Below the pieces are notes generated by a model that saw only the letters and a list, made by a program, of their open reading frames with translations, searched no databases and was not told the DNA's origin. Source: Datura wrightii (Eukaryota > Streptophyta > Magnoliopsida > Solanales > Solanaceae). Taken from it: a stretch of DNA of 64,000 nt. Below are positions 1-12,145 of the stretch, piece by piece (the stretch's first letter is position 1; every line of letters starts with the position of its first letter). The stretch covers positions 140,752,501 through 140,816,500 of the forward strand of contig JASDFA010000016.1 in the NCBI GenBank assembly GCA_035772735.1. Direction: 5' to 3'. The position numbers and the translations under genes were made by a program.

Positions 1-1080
1 TCCTTTTCATAATATGGTGCTAACTTACATTAAAATTCACATCATTTTTTCCATTTTCCTTTTTGCAACACCCAAACTTAGGCTTTTACCTCATTTTTCA
101 CTTTTTCTATTACCACACTTTTGGGACTTCAAGCATCATTTTTGCATTTAATCTCACAACTAGCACTTAGGAGGATGGGTGGCAAAGAGGGATTACAAAA
201 GAGGTAATAGGATTGTAATGTGGTTTTTAAGGAAAAGGCTTAAAGGCTCAACATTGGCTAGCAAGGATTCATGCTCAAGGAGGTCATATGGGTATAGTTG
301 TTATCAAAAGAAAGCCTAAAATCAACTTTCAAGTGCAACTACATCTAGGATTTCGCCTTGAATCACACTTGTGGCAAGTTCTGGACAATCATTCATGCAA
401 GAGAATTAAACTAAAACCTTTCCCACAAAGCATCACCCTCCAAGGAGTTCAAACCATTTTCATCACCACATCAAGAGTCATAAAACAAAATATCATGTGA
501 ATCAAGAAGCCAAACAAAGAATGTGTAACTTATGACAAAAGAGTACTTAGCTTTTAAATTCAACTACCCCTTTCCTTCTCAAATTTTTTTTTAAACAACC
601 ATGCCATTTAAGAAATTTTTCTGGTGGTACCTCTCGGAAGCCATTGCAATCATTGACTCAAAAAGAATTTAAACTCGGTATTTTCCCTTAAGAAAGTCAC
701 CTCTCAATCCACAATTGGAAAATACCGCCCGGTTCAACAATAAAAGAAGAGAAAAGAAAATCGCTCCTTGGGAAAGAACCGTGGGATAAAAAAACTCTTG
801 GAGTTTATTCACTAACTACTGTAAATAAAAGGATATAATTGAGACTTGGGTAAAGAAATATTTGGCAATTGAATACAGACCCAATTAATAGCACTAAAAA
901 CATAACAACAATTTTCATTCATCACAGGCCCGACAAGGGAAACAACCAAAAATTAAAGCTACATAAAAAATAAATCAAATCAACCCGACAAGGGCAACAA
1001 AATATCAATAACAAGCCCAACAATGGCACAACAATTCAATAATAACCGCAAGAGAGAAAAAGAGAGCTCAACCCACCCCC
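1..1080 (-). other. F 3' non-coding region
   Basis: AT-rich region with no convincing ORF; the small open frames here lack family resemblance. It shares short blocks with the 3' regions of A, B and D, notably GGCAAGTTCTGGAC at 373-386 and the run about 'aaaggctcaa...ggctagcaa' near 240-265. By analogy with A and D it should lead to a polypurine tract and 3' LTR beyond position 1. Confidence 0.5.
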
Positions 1081-1084
1081 AATT

Positions 1085-1750
1085 ATAACAATACACTATC
1101 CCCAATGTATGCATGAAAAACAGAAAGGGTGGTGGGAACTCCCTGAAGTGGCTACTCCTTATCATCAATATTGGCCACGTCATCTACATCATGTCCCTCG
1201 TCTCTCCAGGTCTCTTCAACATAACCTATCCCTTAAACAAATAATTAATGGGCCTCGAGCTATAGGTGGACCAGGTATGGCTGCATCAAGTGCGCTCATG
1301 TCCGGATCTTCCCTTGGTGTGATACTCCAGAAGAGGCTTAGCAAATATGTGTCATTGGCGGTGGTTGAATTGGAAAATGATATTGGGGAAGTCATTCCTC
1401 AGCCCTACTAGATCAAATCTTTTCTCACTTATGATTGATCTACCTTCACAGATGGCATAATGTGCCTTCATGTTGGGCACATAAAAAATGATTGCCTCCC
1501 TGGTGTTGGTGGGGGATGGGTTTTCTTGGAACTCCTTTTTCTCTTGATTTTTGGTGTGGAGGGTGCCTTGCCTTTTTACTGGATGCCTGGATGAAGTCAT
1601 AATTCTGCAAAGCTATGTTAGTGACGCAACAAAACAACATTTTTTTGTATGTTTCATAATTGAAAAGAAAACGCAACAACTACCCTATGCAAAGAAAAAA
1701 ATTCTAATGATTGCATGACCAATAATTTGCAGGATCAAAATTAAGTGCTG
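1085..1750 (-). pseudogene. F ORF3 remnant, C-terminal half
   Basis: Frames on the minus strand (for example 1352-1600 and 980-1183) can be chained with shifts and stops into a decayed protein. The DNA at 1070-1140 aligns with the end of D's ORF3 (42470-42545): both run from a 'cccca...tgtccccagtgt'-like stretch into 'gtggtg.gaactccctga'. That places this as the tail of F's ORF3. No domain can be read confidently. Function is unknown; the ORF sits where retroviruses keep env. Confidence 0.4.
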
Positions 1751-3231
1751 GTAGTACCGACAATACAACGGCAAAACACAGGTGGAGATCGCAAGTTGCC
1801 GCTAAGCCGTCGGCTCTTGGCAGCAAGCTGGTAAAATTTCTCTCTTCCGGCACCTCATCGGCATTTCACCGATTCGACCCGTGATGCGCATGTGAAATGC
1901 GTGTTCTGCAAGTGGCCTGAAGCACTACACCCAGACCTGTGTTTCAGTCGACATTTCACCGAGTCTGACTGGCGATTCGCTGGCAGACGCTGCTTAGTGA
2001 TTTTCACTCCCAACTCAGCTAACAAAATCCCCTAAATTTCATGACTGACTCGCTCACTTTATATTATGATTTATTCCCTCAAGCAATACAACAAAAATAA
2101 AAATGACAATTTGCCCTTAAGAACGACGTTACCGAATCTATTATTGGGAAAATCATGCATTTGAAGCACTCGGGGTTACTCAAACTCCACCTTCAATCAT
2201 TATATCAAGCACACCATTTTCATAAACATTTCCACAAAATAAGTAACTACCCCAACATTATTCAAGTATTCAAACCCCCAACATACCTACATCATAAAAA
2301 TCATTCAACACAAGAAACTCAAAAAATGGGAAATGAGGAAATGGATATTGAAAGTATCAGATGTAGCATGCTTCATTTTTTTTGATTCACATTTTCAACC
2401 ATAGCAAGATTAAAGCTAGGATGTACATACCAATGGAGTAGTTGAGAAAGAAAAATAACTTGAAGAGAGCTTGTGTCTTGACCAACAATGGTGTACCAAA
2501 GAGTGAGAGCTTCTTTTGCTAAGATATTTTGAGTTAGTAGTAGTGAGAAGAAGAGAAGGAGAATGGGGTTTTATAGGTTGAAGAGAGGGAGTGTGATTGG
2601 GTAGTGAAAATATAGGTGTTAATGGTGGGTTTAATAGAGGGAAGTTGGGAAAGTGAAAAGTGTTATGGTTAGGTGAAAAATTGGAGAGAGAGTGTGTTAG
2701 AAAGGTAAAAAGGTTATTTTGACCGATTTTTGTTATTTTTTAAAGTTCTACAGATCGGGTTAGTCATCGAGTCAGTCAAGATTCAAAATACAATTACTTA
2801 CCTCCACCCATGCTAGACCTATGACCGCCGGTGGGTACCAACGTTTTGCTGGTTCTAGCACAGGTTACCTCTTGTATGCCCAGTTCACTGCTTTATGACT
2901 ACGACTGACTGGAGTTTTATATCTGTACTTCACCGGTGAGTCGCAACTCACCTTTTTATTTTTAGATTCCCTCCAGGTGTATTGGTTCACACCCGCGCCA
3001 GACTGGCATGCCGCGGAATGCCACAGGCACTTTGTCGATAGGATGCCGTCTTCCTCTCTTTTTTTATCCAACTTCTGCTTCTTTTGTGCGATAGGTTGGC
3101 TACTTGTGCTTGAGAAACGGCGCTTCGCTAGTCCCACATAGTGGCTACCCTAATTTTCATCTCCTTGTTTCTCATCCAATTTTCCTACAAAACAAACATC
3201 AACAAAATATTAAAGTATCAAACATAATAAC
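1751..3231 (-). other. F spacer with two GC-rich islands
   Basis: Region between hairpin motif and ORF3. GC-rich islands at about 1770-2000 and 2745-3020 flank an AT-rich, purine-biased stretch (2400-2720), the same layout as in B and E. A splice-acceptor-like tract (T-rich, ending TTTTGTAG on the minus strand) lies at about 3186-3200. The frame 3137-2865 (minus) starts with a basic stretch (AKRRFSSTSS, then QKKQKLDKKREE) resembling ORF3 N-termini, but it then runs into the GC-rich island and is doubtful. Confidence 0.45.
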
Positions 3232-3280
3232 ACTTGGGTTACCTCCCAAGAAGCGTCTTATTTAACGTTGTGGCACGACA
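3232..3280 (-). ncRNA. Two-hairpin motif, F copy
   Basis: On the minus strand, the weak first hairpin GTCG-TGCCA-CAAC is followed by GTTAAATAAGACGC and a perfect second hairpin, CTTGGG-AGGTAA-CCCAAG. It lies 16 nt after the TAA at 3297-3299 that ends the upstream frame. Six related copies occur in A, B, D and E at the same relative place. RNA identity is inferred from structure conservation; no transcript is known to me. Confidence 0.6.
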
Positions 3281-3339
3281 GATACCTCCTCAGTTGTTAG
3301 TATTTCAAAGTGTAATCCTCCAAGTCAGACTCATCAACA

Positions 3340-5516
3340 TGTCATGACCCAAATGTAGACCCAAATTGTAACACGGGATAAGGAGCCCCGAGAGACTCCA
3401 AGTCCACCCATGGCATGAACATACATCTAACTCAATCAAATAAAGCGGAATACTCAACATAATAACATAGTGGAAGTATAATCATGACACAACATAGAAA
3501 ATGAAATGCACTTCATACATGACAGCTGAATACTACATATAGTCTGAAAGCCTCATATCTGATGAGTTGATGGGACAACACCCCAACTAACCCGACAAGT
3601 CTGGAGAACTGAACATAAAGGATAACTAATATCAACTGGTCCTCGGGAGATGAGGACTCACTACTGAATTGGATGCTAACTCTGGGAAATGAACTAATGA
3701 TAGTGTTGGGTCTGAAGGTCAGAGCCTGTATCATAAAACAATACAGCATAAAGTATGCCGTCAGTACGTGGAATATACCAAGTATACAAGGTAAGTAAAA
3801 CGGAAACATAAATGTCATAATGTAACATAAGGCTCAAGGTTTTCAAAACATTCGTAAATCAGTCATAATCATAATAATAGGAGAAAGCTTCATTAAACGT
3901 GACTTGAGCCAAAATAATATGAACATAACCATACATAAATCATGTGGAACAATGGGAGGACTCATCATAACCAACACCATCATGGTAGAGCCTTACATGA
4001 TACCCCAACTATCTCACTCAAGTGGGCAGAGTCGTCCCAGGCTTGCCAGGCAAGGGACGTGCAGTATATGATATCACGAAAAGGGGATCCATTAACATTG
4101 TAATGTATCAATATGAACCTATGGTGGCGCGTAGTTATGAGACACCGGCGTAGTCCTTTGAACGTAGGGCTACTCAGTGCTACACACTGCTCCCAAAAAC
4201 ATGCACATTAGACTCGTATGTAAGTCATAAACATCATTCATGAGATTCATGCCCAAATAAATATTAACATCGTTGACCCCCATTTAAATACATGTTAATC
4301 CGTGAATCAAGGGCCCATGAATTAGTCAACATCATAAATCGATCAATCATGAAGTCCATGCATACTTGTAAAACATGTATATACTTAGTAATCATAAATC
4401 CATGATGAGCATTTGAGTAAATTCATATTATAAATCATATATCATGATGGATTAAAGAACATCAAAATCAAGGTAAAATCATAACTCGATTTATCATAGA
4501 ACATGCATGATTGAGCGCAATTTTATAGAAATTTAAATCAATAAATTTATAATTGATTTAGTTGTAACATCTTCCCATGATCCATAAAATATGATGTGAT
4601 ACGTGAGAGATATTAACCCATAGATAGATCATTAAGATTTCATGAGAATTTGGATAAAACCCCATAAGATTTTCAAATAGAATTTCATGAACTAGGAGAG
4701 ATTAGGCATGGGTGGGTGAACGAATTCACCCATTCATAACCCTACATACCTGAGAGACTTGGATTCTATCACTCCCTTACTTGCCCAAGAGGAATTGAAG
4801 AACAATTGATGAAGAACCTTGGGGTTTTATGCTTGATCACCCTCTATACCCTAGAACTTTGCATGCATGAGTTTTGAATAGGCTAGAATGACTTAACCTA
4901 TCTTAATACACCCTGAAAATAACTTAAAACGACGTAGTATTGAACCTAAGGCTTAGGAATAACGTTAATACCCTTAATAAATTCGTAGTTAAAAACTGAC
5001 TTTCAGTCTCAATGAGGGACTGGACGAGTTATTACCCAAGATCACAACTTGTGGCATCAGTTGTCAAGTGCACTGTCCAATAATTCATCTAGAGCTCACC
5101 ACGGGGGACCCTACGAGTCGTTACTATCGTGGTCACCACTCGTCATCCTCACTGACCAAATTCTCAAACCATAAGCAGCTGGCTGACCATGACCCATCCC
5201 ACAAATCGTGGTGTCTGACCACGACTTATGGTGACCAACCGTAGGGTACACTGCCAAGATTTTCTTCTCCTTCCTATAGCCCTTGACCGCGACTGACTCA
5301 ATGAGTCATGGGTTCTAAGCATGAGTCGTGGTTAAGCTCGTGGTGGATTCCAATAACCATTTCCAAAACTTAAGACTAGAACCTCACCACGAGTCATCTA
5401 ATGACTCTTGGTTAACTTACGGGTCTAGTAACGACCCATTCTGTGACCTGGTGCAGATTTTTCAGTTTTCTCCGTTTCAACTCCCCAGTCTGATCTTAGG
5501 CTTTCGGGGTATTACA
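3340..5516 (-). repeat. T1 3' LTR
   Basis: 2177 bp, TG...CA ends. Its partner is the split 5' LTR at 26885-27847 plus 53420-54680; both share the start TGTCAT-ACCC and end ATTACA. It contains a GC-rich island at about 5020-5450 with the palindromic word ACGAGTCGT (5113-5121) and decayed forms such as ATGAGTCAT near 5299. Apart from this island it is AT-rich and non-coding; minus frame 3513-3818 is an LTR shadow, repeated at 27065-27367 in the partner. Confidence 0.93.
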
Positions 5517-5531
5517 ATATCTCCCCCTTGG
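5517..5531 (-). other. T1 polypurine tract
   Basis: Minus strand reads CCAAGGGGGAGATAT directly against the 3' LTR, the usual primer for plus-strand DNA synthesis. The same purine run sits at 51058-51071 in T2 and in shorter form at 30627-30640 in T3. Confidence 0.85.
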
Positions 5532-5747
5532 AAACATTCATCCTCAAATGATGGAAAACATAGAGAAAAGAAGAGAAATGCAATCATCATATTCAAACAC
5601 GGATCATTTAAGCTGAAAACTGACGGAAGGACAACCTCCGAACTGAGCTACATGACTGAATTGAATTCATGATCCATATACATGAAAGAAACCGAGACAC
5701 ATGACTGAATAGAGTTTTAGGGAACAAACTAATACCTCAAGCTGGAA

Positions 5748-6870
5748 CTAAGCCGGTAGAGAATAAATGTGGGTATCTAGCCATCATGTCTGCTTCGCTT
5801 CCCACATAACTCCCTAACCATGTTGATTCCTCCATAAAACCTTGACTAAAGCTACTTCCTTGTTTCTTAGCCTGCGAACCTGGTGATCCAGTATTTCCAC
5901 TGAAACCTCCTCATAACTAAGGCTTTCTTTCACACCAACACTATCTGCCAGGAAAACTAGAGCTGGATCACCTAAACACTTCTTTAAGAGCGATACATGA
6001 AAAATAGGATGCACGGAAGCTAATTCTGAAAGCAACTCCAATTCATATGCCACCTTGCCAATCCGCTTCACAATCCGGTAGGGACCAACATTATGCGGAC
6101 TGGGTTTTTCTTTCTTTCCAAACCTTATCACACCCTTCACCGGAGATACCTTTAGGAAAACTCAATCATTAACTTCGAACTTAAGTTCCCTCTTTCTCAT
6201 ATCGGCATAAGACTTTTGGCGACTTTGAGCTGTTCTCAACCTGTCCCGTATGAGTTGAACTTTCTCCATGGCCTCATGAAATGAATCTGGCCCTATTTTG
6301 TAGCTTCACCTACCTTAAACCATCCAATAGGCGATCTACATCTCCGCCCATAGAGAGCCTCAAACGGAGCCATCTAAATGATGGAGTGATAGCTGTTATT
6401 GTATTAAAACTTGATAAGAGGAAAATGATCATCCTAACTACCTTTGAAGTTAATTACATATGCTCTCAACATGTCTTCGAGAGTCTGAATTGTTCGCTCC
6501 GCTTGCTCATCTGTTTGCGGGTGTAATGCTGTGCTGAGCTTAACCTGAGTACTCAGTCCTTTTTGAAAGACCTCCAAAACTGAGAGGTAAACTGAGTACC
6601 TCTGTCAGATATGATGGACAAGGGCACTCCATGCAATCGAACCAACTCTCAGATGTATAGTTTGCCATAATCCTCCACGGAATCAGTGGTTTTGACCGGT
6701 AGAAAAAGAGCGGCTTTGGTTAACCTATCTACAACAAACCAAATAGAGTCATATTGCCTACGAGTGCAAGGCAACCTTGTGATGAAATCTATATTCATTT
6801 CTTCCCACTTCCAAGTAGGAATACTGATATCCTAAAGCACACCTCTCGGTCTCTGATGCTGAACTTTCAC
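5748..6870 (-). pseudogene. pol: T1 integrase and chromodomain, broken
   Basis: Integrase inserts element DNA; the C-terminal chromodomain of Tekay elements is thought to guide it to heterochromatin. The open part 5814-6140 shows the GPYRIVKRIGKVAYEL block, the HVSLLKKCLGD block and the start of the chromodomain (EVSVEILDHQVRRLRNKE), then stops at RNQHG; the rest continues in another frame to a stop at 5748. Between 6141 and 6870 the integrase core is recognisable (PQTD-QAER type block near 6480-6530) but carries stops and shifts. It cannot give a full product. Confidence 0.85.
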
Positions 6871-8007
6871 TTACTGACAGTTTGGGCACTTAGCCACAAA
6901 TTCTGCTATGTCCTTCTTTATGCCATTCCACCAATAGACTTCCCATAGGTCACGGTACATCTTTGTGGCACCTGAATGTATCGGATATCTAAAATCGTGA
7001 GCCTCATGCAACATCCGATTTCTCAAATCATCAACGTCCGAAACACACAAGTGACCCTGGTATCGGAGCACACCATCTCCCCCTTCGGAGAAGACTTCTA
7101 CCTTCTGATTCTGAATGAATTCCTTTAGTTTTATGAAAATAGGGTCCTCATCTTGTCTAGCTTTTACATCAATCACCAAGGATGATTTTGATCCGTTCTC
7201 AACTATAACACCGCCATCGGTCGAGTCAACCAAATGAATCCCCAACCTTGCAAGTCGATGCACGTCCTCCACTAGCTCCTTTCTCCCATTATCCACATAG
7301 GAAACACTCTCAATAGAGATTCTACTAAGTGTGTCGGCTACTACATTAGCCTTGCCTGAATGGTAAAGGACACTCATGTCATAGTCCTTAAGTAGCTCTA
7401 ACCACCTCCTTTGTCGTAAATTGAGATCCTTCTGGGTAAACACATATTGTAAACTCTTATGGTCCATAAACACATCTACATGGACCCTGTACAAATAATG
7501 CCTCCATATCTTCAAGGTGAATACCACCGTCGCCAATTCAAGATCATGGGTCGGGTAGTTCTTTTCATGCACTTTCAGCTGTCTAGAAGCATAAGCTATA
7601 ACTTTTCTGTGCTGCATCAATACACACCCAAGTCTAATCCTTGAAGCATCACAATACACCACGAACCTATCGGTACCCTGGAGTAGGGTCAACACTAGTG
7701 CTGAGGTGAATCGAGCCTTCAACTCTTGGAAGCTCTTCTCACAAGCCTCCGACCATTGGAACTTTACCTTCTTCTGGGTCAATTTAGTTAATGGTGCCGT
7801 AATAGATGAAAACCCCTCAAGAAACCTCCGATAGTAGCCAACTAAGCCCAAGAAACTTCTAATATCTAAAGGATTCACCGGTCTGGGCCAATTCTTCACC
7901 GCCTCTATCTTCTGTGAGTCTACTTGCACACCCTCACTAGACACCACATGACCTAAGAACGCCACAAAATTCAACCAAAACTCACACTTGCTGAATTTTG
8001 CATACAA
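6871..8007 (-). pseudogene. pol: T1 RT thumb, RNase H and H2C2 zinc finger
   Basis: Open segment of 378 codons. It begins in the RT thumb (KFSKCEFW; FLGHVVSSEGV), continues through the tether (FLGLVGYYRRF) and RNase H (VYCDASR, YASRQLKVHEKNYPTHDLEL, DHKSLQYVFTQKDLNLRQRRW), and ends in the integrase H2C2 finger (HEAH...HSGATKMYRDL...CPNCQ). The RNase H motif order is normal. A stop follows CPNCQ. Neighbouring segments are the same polyprotein in other frames, so this is a decayed fragment. Confidence 0.9.
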
Positions 8008-8557
8008 TTAATGATCCTTCAGAGTCTGCAACACCACCCTTAGATAAGCGACATGCTCCTCCTTGCTCTGAGCATATATGAGAATGTCATCTATGAATAC
8101 AATCATGAATATGTCTAAATATGGATTGAACACCCTATTCATCAAGTCCATAAAAGTTGCAGGAGCATTCGTTATTCCAAAAGACATAACTACAAACTCA
8201 TAATGACCATACCGAGTTCTAAAGGCTGTTTTCGGAATGTCACTCTCCCGAATCCTGAGCTGATGGTATCCAGACTTGAGATCTATCTTCGAAAAGCACT
8301 TGGCACCCTAAAGCTGGTCAAAAAAATCATCAATCCTAAGTAGAGGATACTTGTTCTTGATGGTGACTTTGTTCAATTGCCAATAGTCAATGCACATCCG
8401 AAGGGCACCATCCTTCTTTTGGACAAATAGAACTGGTGCACCCCATGGAGAGTTGCTAGGTCTAATGAAACCCTTGTCTAGTAGGTCCTTCAACTGATCC
8501 TTCAACTCCTTTAGCTCAGCTGGAGTCATTCTGTAAGAAGGAATAGATATAGGCTGC
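8008..8557 (-). pseudogene. pol: T1 reverse transcriptase palm/fingers
   Basis: Minus-strand reading gives YRMTPAELKELKDQL, the fingers block PWGAPVLFVQKKDGALRMC, an in-frame TAG at 8305-8307 in the QLQGAK position, then the catalytic block FIDDILIYA (about 8085-8112), so the two catalytic Asp are kept. Another stop lies just before LYAKFSKC. Element A interrupts the gene at 8558; coding resumes at 16223 on the other side of A. Confidence 0.88.
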
Positions 8558-10111
8558 TGTTTGCGCTCCAACGCACTCACAAGCGTACGCGGTCATACAA
8601 GTAATACAGTGGCCCTTTTTCGGAGCCGGATGTCGAATCCATAGAGAATGGACCAATTTAGCGAATATTCAAGTTCAAGTGTAAAATTAACCTTCACAAG
8701 TGTTGATTATAGAAACTTTTGGTAAATTCTAATTAAGTCTAGGGGTGATCAAAAAATACTTGAGAAACAATATAAAAAGCAACAAGAGTTAAGGCCTAAT
8801 AATCATGAAATGCAATTCTCAATTGTTCGAGTATGAAAACTTTAGTTGTGGTCTCACATAATTAAAATACTATGTTCATGGTCTTTCAAGCCTCTAAACA
8901 TGACAAACTAGTCTCACACCTACATCGTTGAGCGGGAATGTGATGTCCTAATCCGTGAGCAATTTAATTACATGGATGTGGTTTACGGAGTTTGCACCCT
9001 TGATTAAGGACTTTCGTGCCTCTAATCATTTAACTAAACTTAGTTTCATAACTACTTCTATGAGTGGTGTTGCGATAATTCAAAGTCGGTGTCTAGCTCA
9101 TCCCGTTTTAATAACCAAGCAAGGCAATTTAGGTATAATTTCTATCCTAATTATGAATCCTATCATAAAGGTAAGAACTTGCTCCCTACATTCCCATGAT
9201 CTAACCTAGGGTTACTCTTTCAATCTTTTACCCAAGCTTAACACATTTGTTTTCATGGTGATGAAGCATAAAAACAACAATAATAGAGAATGTAACACAA
9301 AAGAACAACCAAAACTCAAACCAAGAAGAATTCATGCATTTACAATCATATTACGTAGCCTCAACCCTAGAGGAAGGGTTTTAGCCACTCATGTTCGTAC
9401 AAACACTCAAACACATGATTCAAGTAGAGTACTTACAAGAATAATTAAAAGAGAAAGAAAAATAAGGAACCCTAGGTAGAGTTCTTCCGTTCTCTCTTCG
9501 CTCCTTTACGGTTTCCCAAAAATATTTCATGATAAATGATTTTAGAAGCTAAGGTTTTAATTTATACTAAGTGAAAACTTGCAAGATTTGGCCGTGCATG
9601 GACTACCTCCATGGCATGGAGCTGGACACCCCAATTTACCTCCGTGGCACAGAGCAAGCACGGATGCCCACTGGATTGTGTCCCTCGGCAGGTCCTCGTG
9701 CTGGACTGGTGCCCGTCGCCCAGCGTGGCACGGCGCTGGTTACGCTGATGGACGGGCGTGGCACGGCTTTGTCGCGTAGGACTCCTGCCGTGACATATCT
9801 TCTCGCACACATGCCTGGGCGTGGTACGGCGCTGGGCGCGGCATACACACAGCGTGGCACGACTATCCTTCACTTTGACATGCCATCTTGCAATCTTTTG
9901 CAATCTAACTCGAACTCCATTCCTTCACTTCAACCATTATATTTTAGTCCCTCACATGCATTTTACACCTACAAAACAAGGACTAATCATGTTGGTTAGT
10001 TTATAAGCATAATTAATAGAAATTGCATGAGAATATAATTAATTTAATTGACAAACATGACTTAATCAAGTTATAAAATAGCACTTGGGAATGTAATTAT
10101 ACCCAAGATCA
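8558..10111 (-). repeat. A 3' LTR
   Basis: 1554 bp; begins TGTTTGCGCTCC and ends CCCAAGATCA in plus coordinates. The LTR tip carries the inverted repeat CTTGGG/CCCAAG at 10083-10107. A GC-rich island at about 9585-9870 repeats words such as CGTGGCACGG. Open frames in the island (for example 9571-9999 plus and 9562-9903 minus) recur in the partner LTR and are not genes. Confidence 0.92.
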
Positions 10112-11994
10112 CTACCCCACACTTAAAGCCTTGTTCATCCTCGAATAACTCTTTTATATCTCATGCACATGAAGACTCAAAAATAGCTAATTGAAGCAAG
10201 ACAATTCAAGCTAAGGCTACAATAATTGTTTTAGATAGCAAGTTAAAAATAGAGCATGCAAGATTTAACCATTAAAATCCAATATAACTACGTAAAGACT
10301 TTCTAGCCTCAATAATCGACTCTCAATCTTAACAAACTCATGCAAATTAACCAATTAAGAAATCCAACATGAATTTTATCTTTCATTAAACATGTGCCCT
10401 CACAACAAGAGAGATACCATTTTTACTCACATGTTTGCAAAGTATAACATGTATGGGTATATGAATACAATTACACTCACTCTCATAAAGAATTCACATG
10501 CATCATGTACTGACCCATAAGCTTGCCTTTAGTGTATTACTCTGCTAATTTAGGAATGTTTGAATGTAAGACCAAGTAGGACTTATCGGGTTGTAATGTA
10601 AGCTAAGGGCGGGTAGGTACTATTATGGGCAGTAATAGTGACTATCTTCCTAAGCTCTTTTAATACATCACACCTTCCATTGAGAATTTCCATCGTCTTA
10701 CTTCACCTTTATTCTTTTCTCCCCCATTTTCCTCTTTTGTTTCCTCATTTCATTAGGTACACTCAAGTTGTTAGTAAGGAGTACTTGAGCAATTTTCTTA
10801 AATTTTCTTTTTTGCTCTTTTCTTCTTCTACTCCCTACTAACTCTTTTATTCTTTTCTAGTCTTCTCTTCAACTCCCACAACTATTATTTTCCTTCTTCT
10901 TTCACTTCTCACTCCTTAACTTCTTTTGTAATTTCACATAAGCACTTAGGAGTTTTGGATAAAATTTAAGGCTAATGAAAAGAAAGGATTAAGCTCATTT
11001 TGTGGCTAGCAAAGAATAGGCTGAAGGCTCAATGGGGCTAACTAGGATCAGACATTTGAGGTAGGTAAGGCGAGGGATAAAAATTAGGCTCTTTCAAGAA
11101 ATGCCTAAATCATCTCCTACATTATACATCCTTCATTTCGCTTTGTATACACACCAGGCAAGTTCTAGACACTACACAATAGCATGGAATATTAAAAACC
11201 TTACACACAGCACATGCTAAATTCAAGACAAATTCAGCAGAATCTTAACTCAGCTAATCACAAGAATGCAAAATTTAGCTTTAAACACATAGAGTCACAT
11301 CCAAGAGCTTAGGTGTCTCAAACAGAGTTATACAACTGCTCACATGCTTCAAAATTTACAACACTTGCCTCTCACAATCATATATAGCACATAACAAGAA
11401 CATCAACCCATCAATCAACTACAGGTTCACAAGTAAAAACCTATTGACTAATTTTTCTTCAAGACGGTTGTCATTCATCCACCGTCCGGAACAATCCCTA
11501 ACTATGACTACAACAGCTCTGTACAGACACAGAAGAATTGTATTTTCGGTTCAAAGTGCCCCCCCCCCCCCCCCCGTCGGAAAAGAACTGAAAAGAAAAA
11601 CCAACGGGTGGGTGAATCATGCTCAACTCAAAAATTTTTCATCAACCAATACCATATCAAACACTAAATTTACTCAAAATCATTAAACACAAAATTTTGA
11701 AATTTTCCTCACCCAAACTTAAAATATGTTTTGTCCCAAAAGCATCACATTAAAATACAAACAGGGTGAATAATACTCCCTGAGGCCTCTAGGCCTAGCG
11801 GACAACATATTTTCTTTTATTTTTGCACAAATGTGTTATCGACCCCACACTTTTTCTCTTTCATGCTTCTTAACTTCCTCTTTCAAGGGTACTCACACTT
11901 CCCCTCCATCCGTGCTTAATTCACCAAAACAACAACAAGGTGAAAATAAACAAAGTCAACACAAATTAAAAATAAAAATTATACCTGTGGTACC
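10112..11994 (-). other. A polypurine tract and 3' non-coding region
   Basis: Minus strand ends TAAGTGTGGGGTAG against the LTR (10112-10125), the polypurine tract. The rest is non-coding and related to the 3' regions of B, D and F: blocks GTAGGACTTATCGGGTTG (10577-10594) and GGCAAGTTCTAGACAC (11157-11172). A run of 17 C lies at 11559-11575. ORF3, present here in B and D, is absent. Confidence 0.75.
11559..11575. repeat. C17 homopolymer (G17 on element sense strand)
   Basis: Seventeen consecutive C. D has no such run at the equivalent place (around 42180-42200). It may be a replication-slippage product or an assembly error, and could form a G-quadruplex on the sense strand. Confidence 0.9.
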
Positions 11995-12041
11995 CTTGGG
12001 TTTCCTTCCAAGCAGCGCCTAATTTTACGTCGCCATACGAC
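11995..12041 (-). ncRNA. Two-hairpin motif, A copy
   Basis: Minus strand: ATGTCG-TATGG-CGACGT (six pairs, one of them a G-U wobble), then AAAATTAGGCGCTG, then CTTGG-AAGGAAAC-CCAAG. It lies about 104 nt after the protease stop at 12146, farther than in other elements, and A lacks ORF3 downstream. Confidence 0.6.
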
Positions 12042-12145
12042 ATGGACTATACTTCTCAAGACATCCTCAAACTAGTGTTCCCTTTCAAGAACCATCTTCT
12101 TCTCTTTTTATTTTTCGAGGGAACAACCTCCACTCTGCCCCTCTA

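Larger units (their letters stand above)
1..3339 (-). mobile_element. Element F, left part: oldest Athila/Tat-like gag-pro/ORF3 element
   Basis: Interior of a minus-strand LTR element whose 3' LTR lies left of the window. From right to left it shows the end of a gag-pro reading frame (stop TAA at 3297-3299), the two-hairpin motif (3232-3280), a spacer with GC-rich islands, a decayed ORF3 and a 3' non-coding region resembling those of elements A, B and D. T1 interrupts it at 3340; F resumes at 54681 with the reading frame still in phase once T1 and one TSD are discounted. Its LTRs are not seen, so lineage is assigned by layout only. Confidence 0.65.

Noticed and set aside
1109..1411. Plus-strand frame of 100 codons
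   Set aside because: Antisense to F's ORF3 remnant; D's homologous region is coding on the minus strand.
2155..2385. Plus-strand His-rich frame of 76 codons
   Set aside because: In F's AT-rich spacer, no homologue in other elements, low-complexity composition.
3513..3818. Minus-strand frame with hydrophobic start, repeated at 27065-27367
   Set aside because: Looks like a short membrane protein, but both copies are equivalent LTR positions of T1 and no T2/T3 homologue keeps it.
9562..9999. Overlapping GC-rich open frames on both strands (about 110-140 codons)
   Set aside because: They lie in A's LTR island, recur at 15656-16123 in the partner LTR, and exist because GC-rich repeats lack stops. 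No family resemblance.
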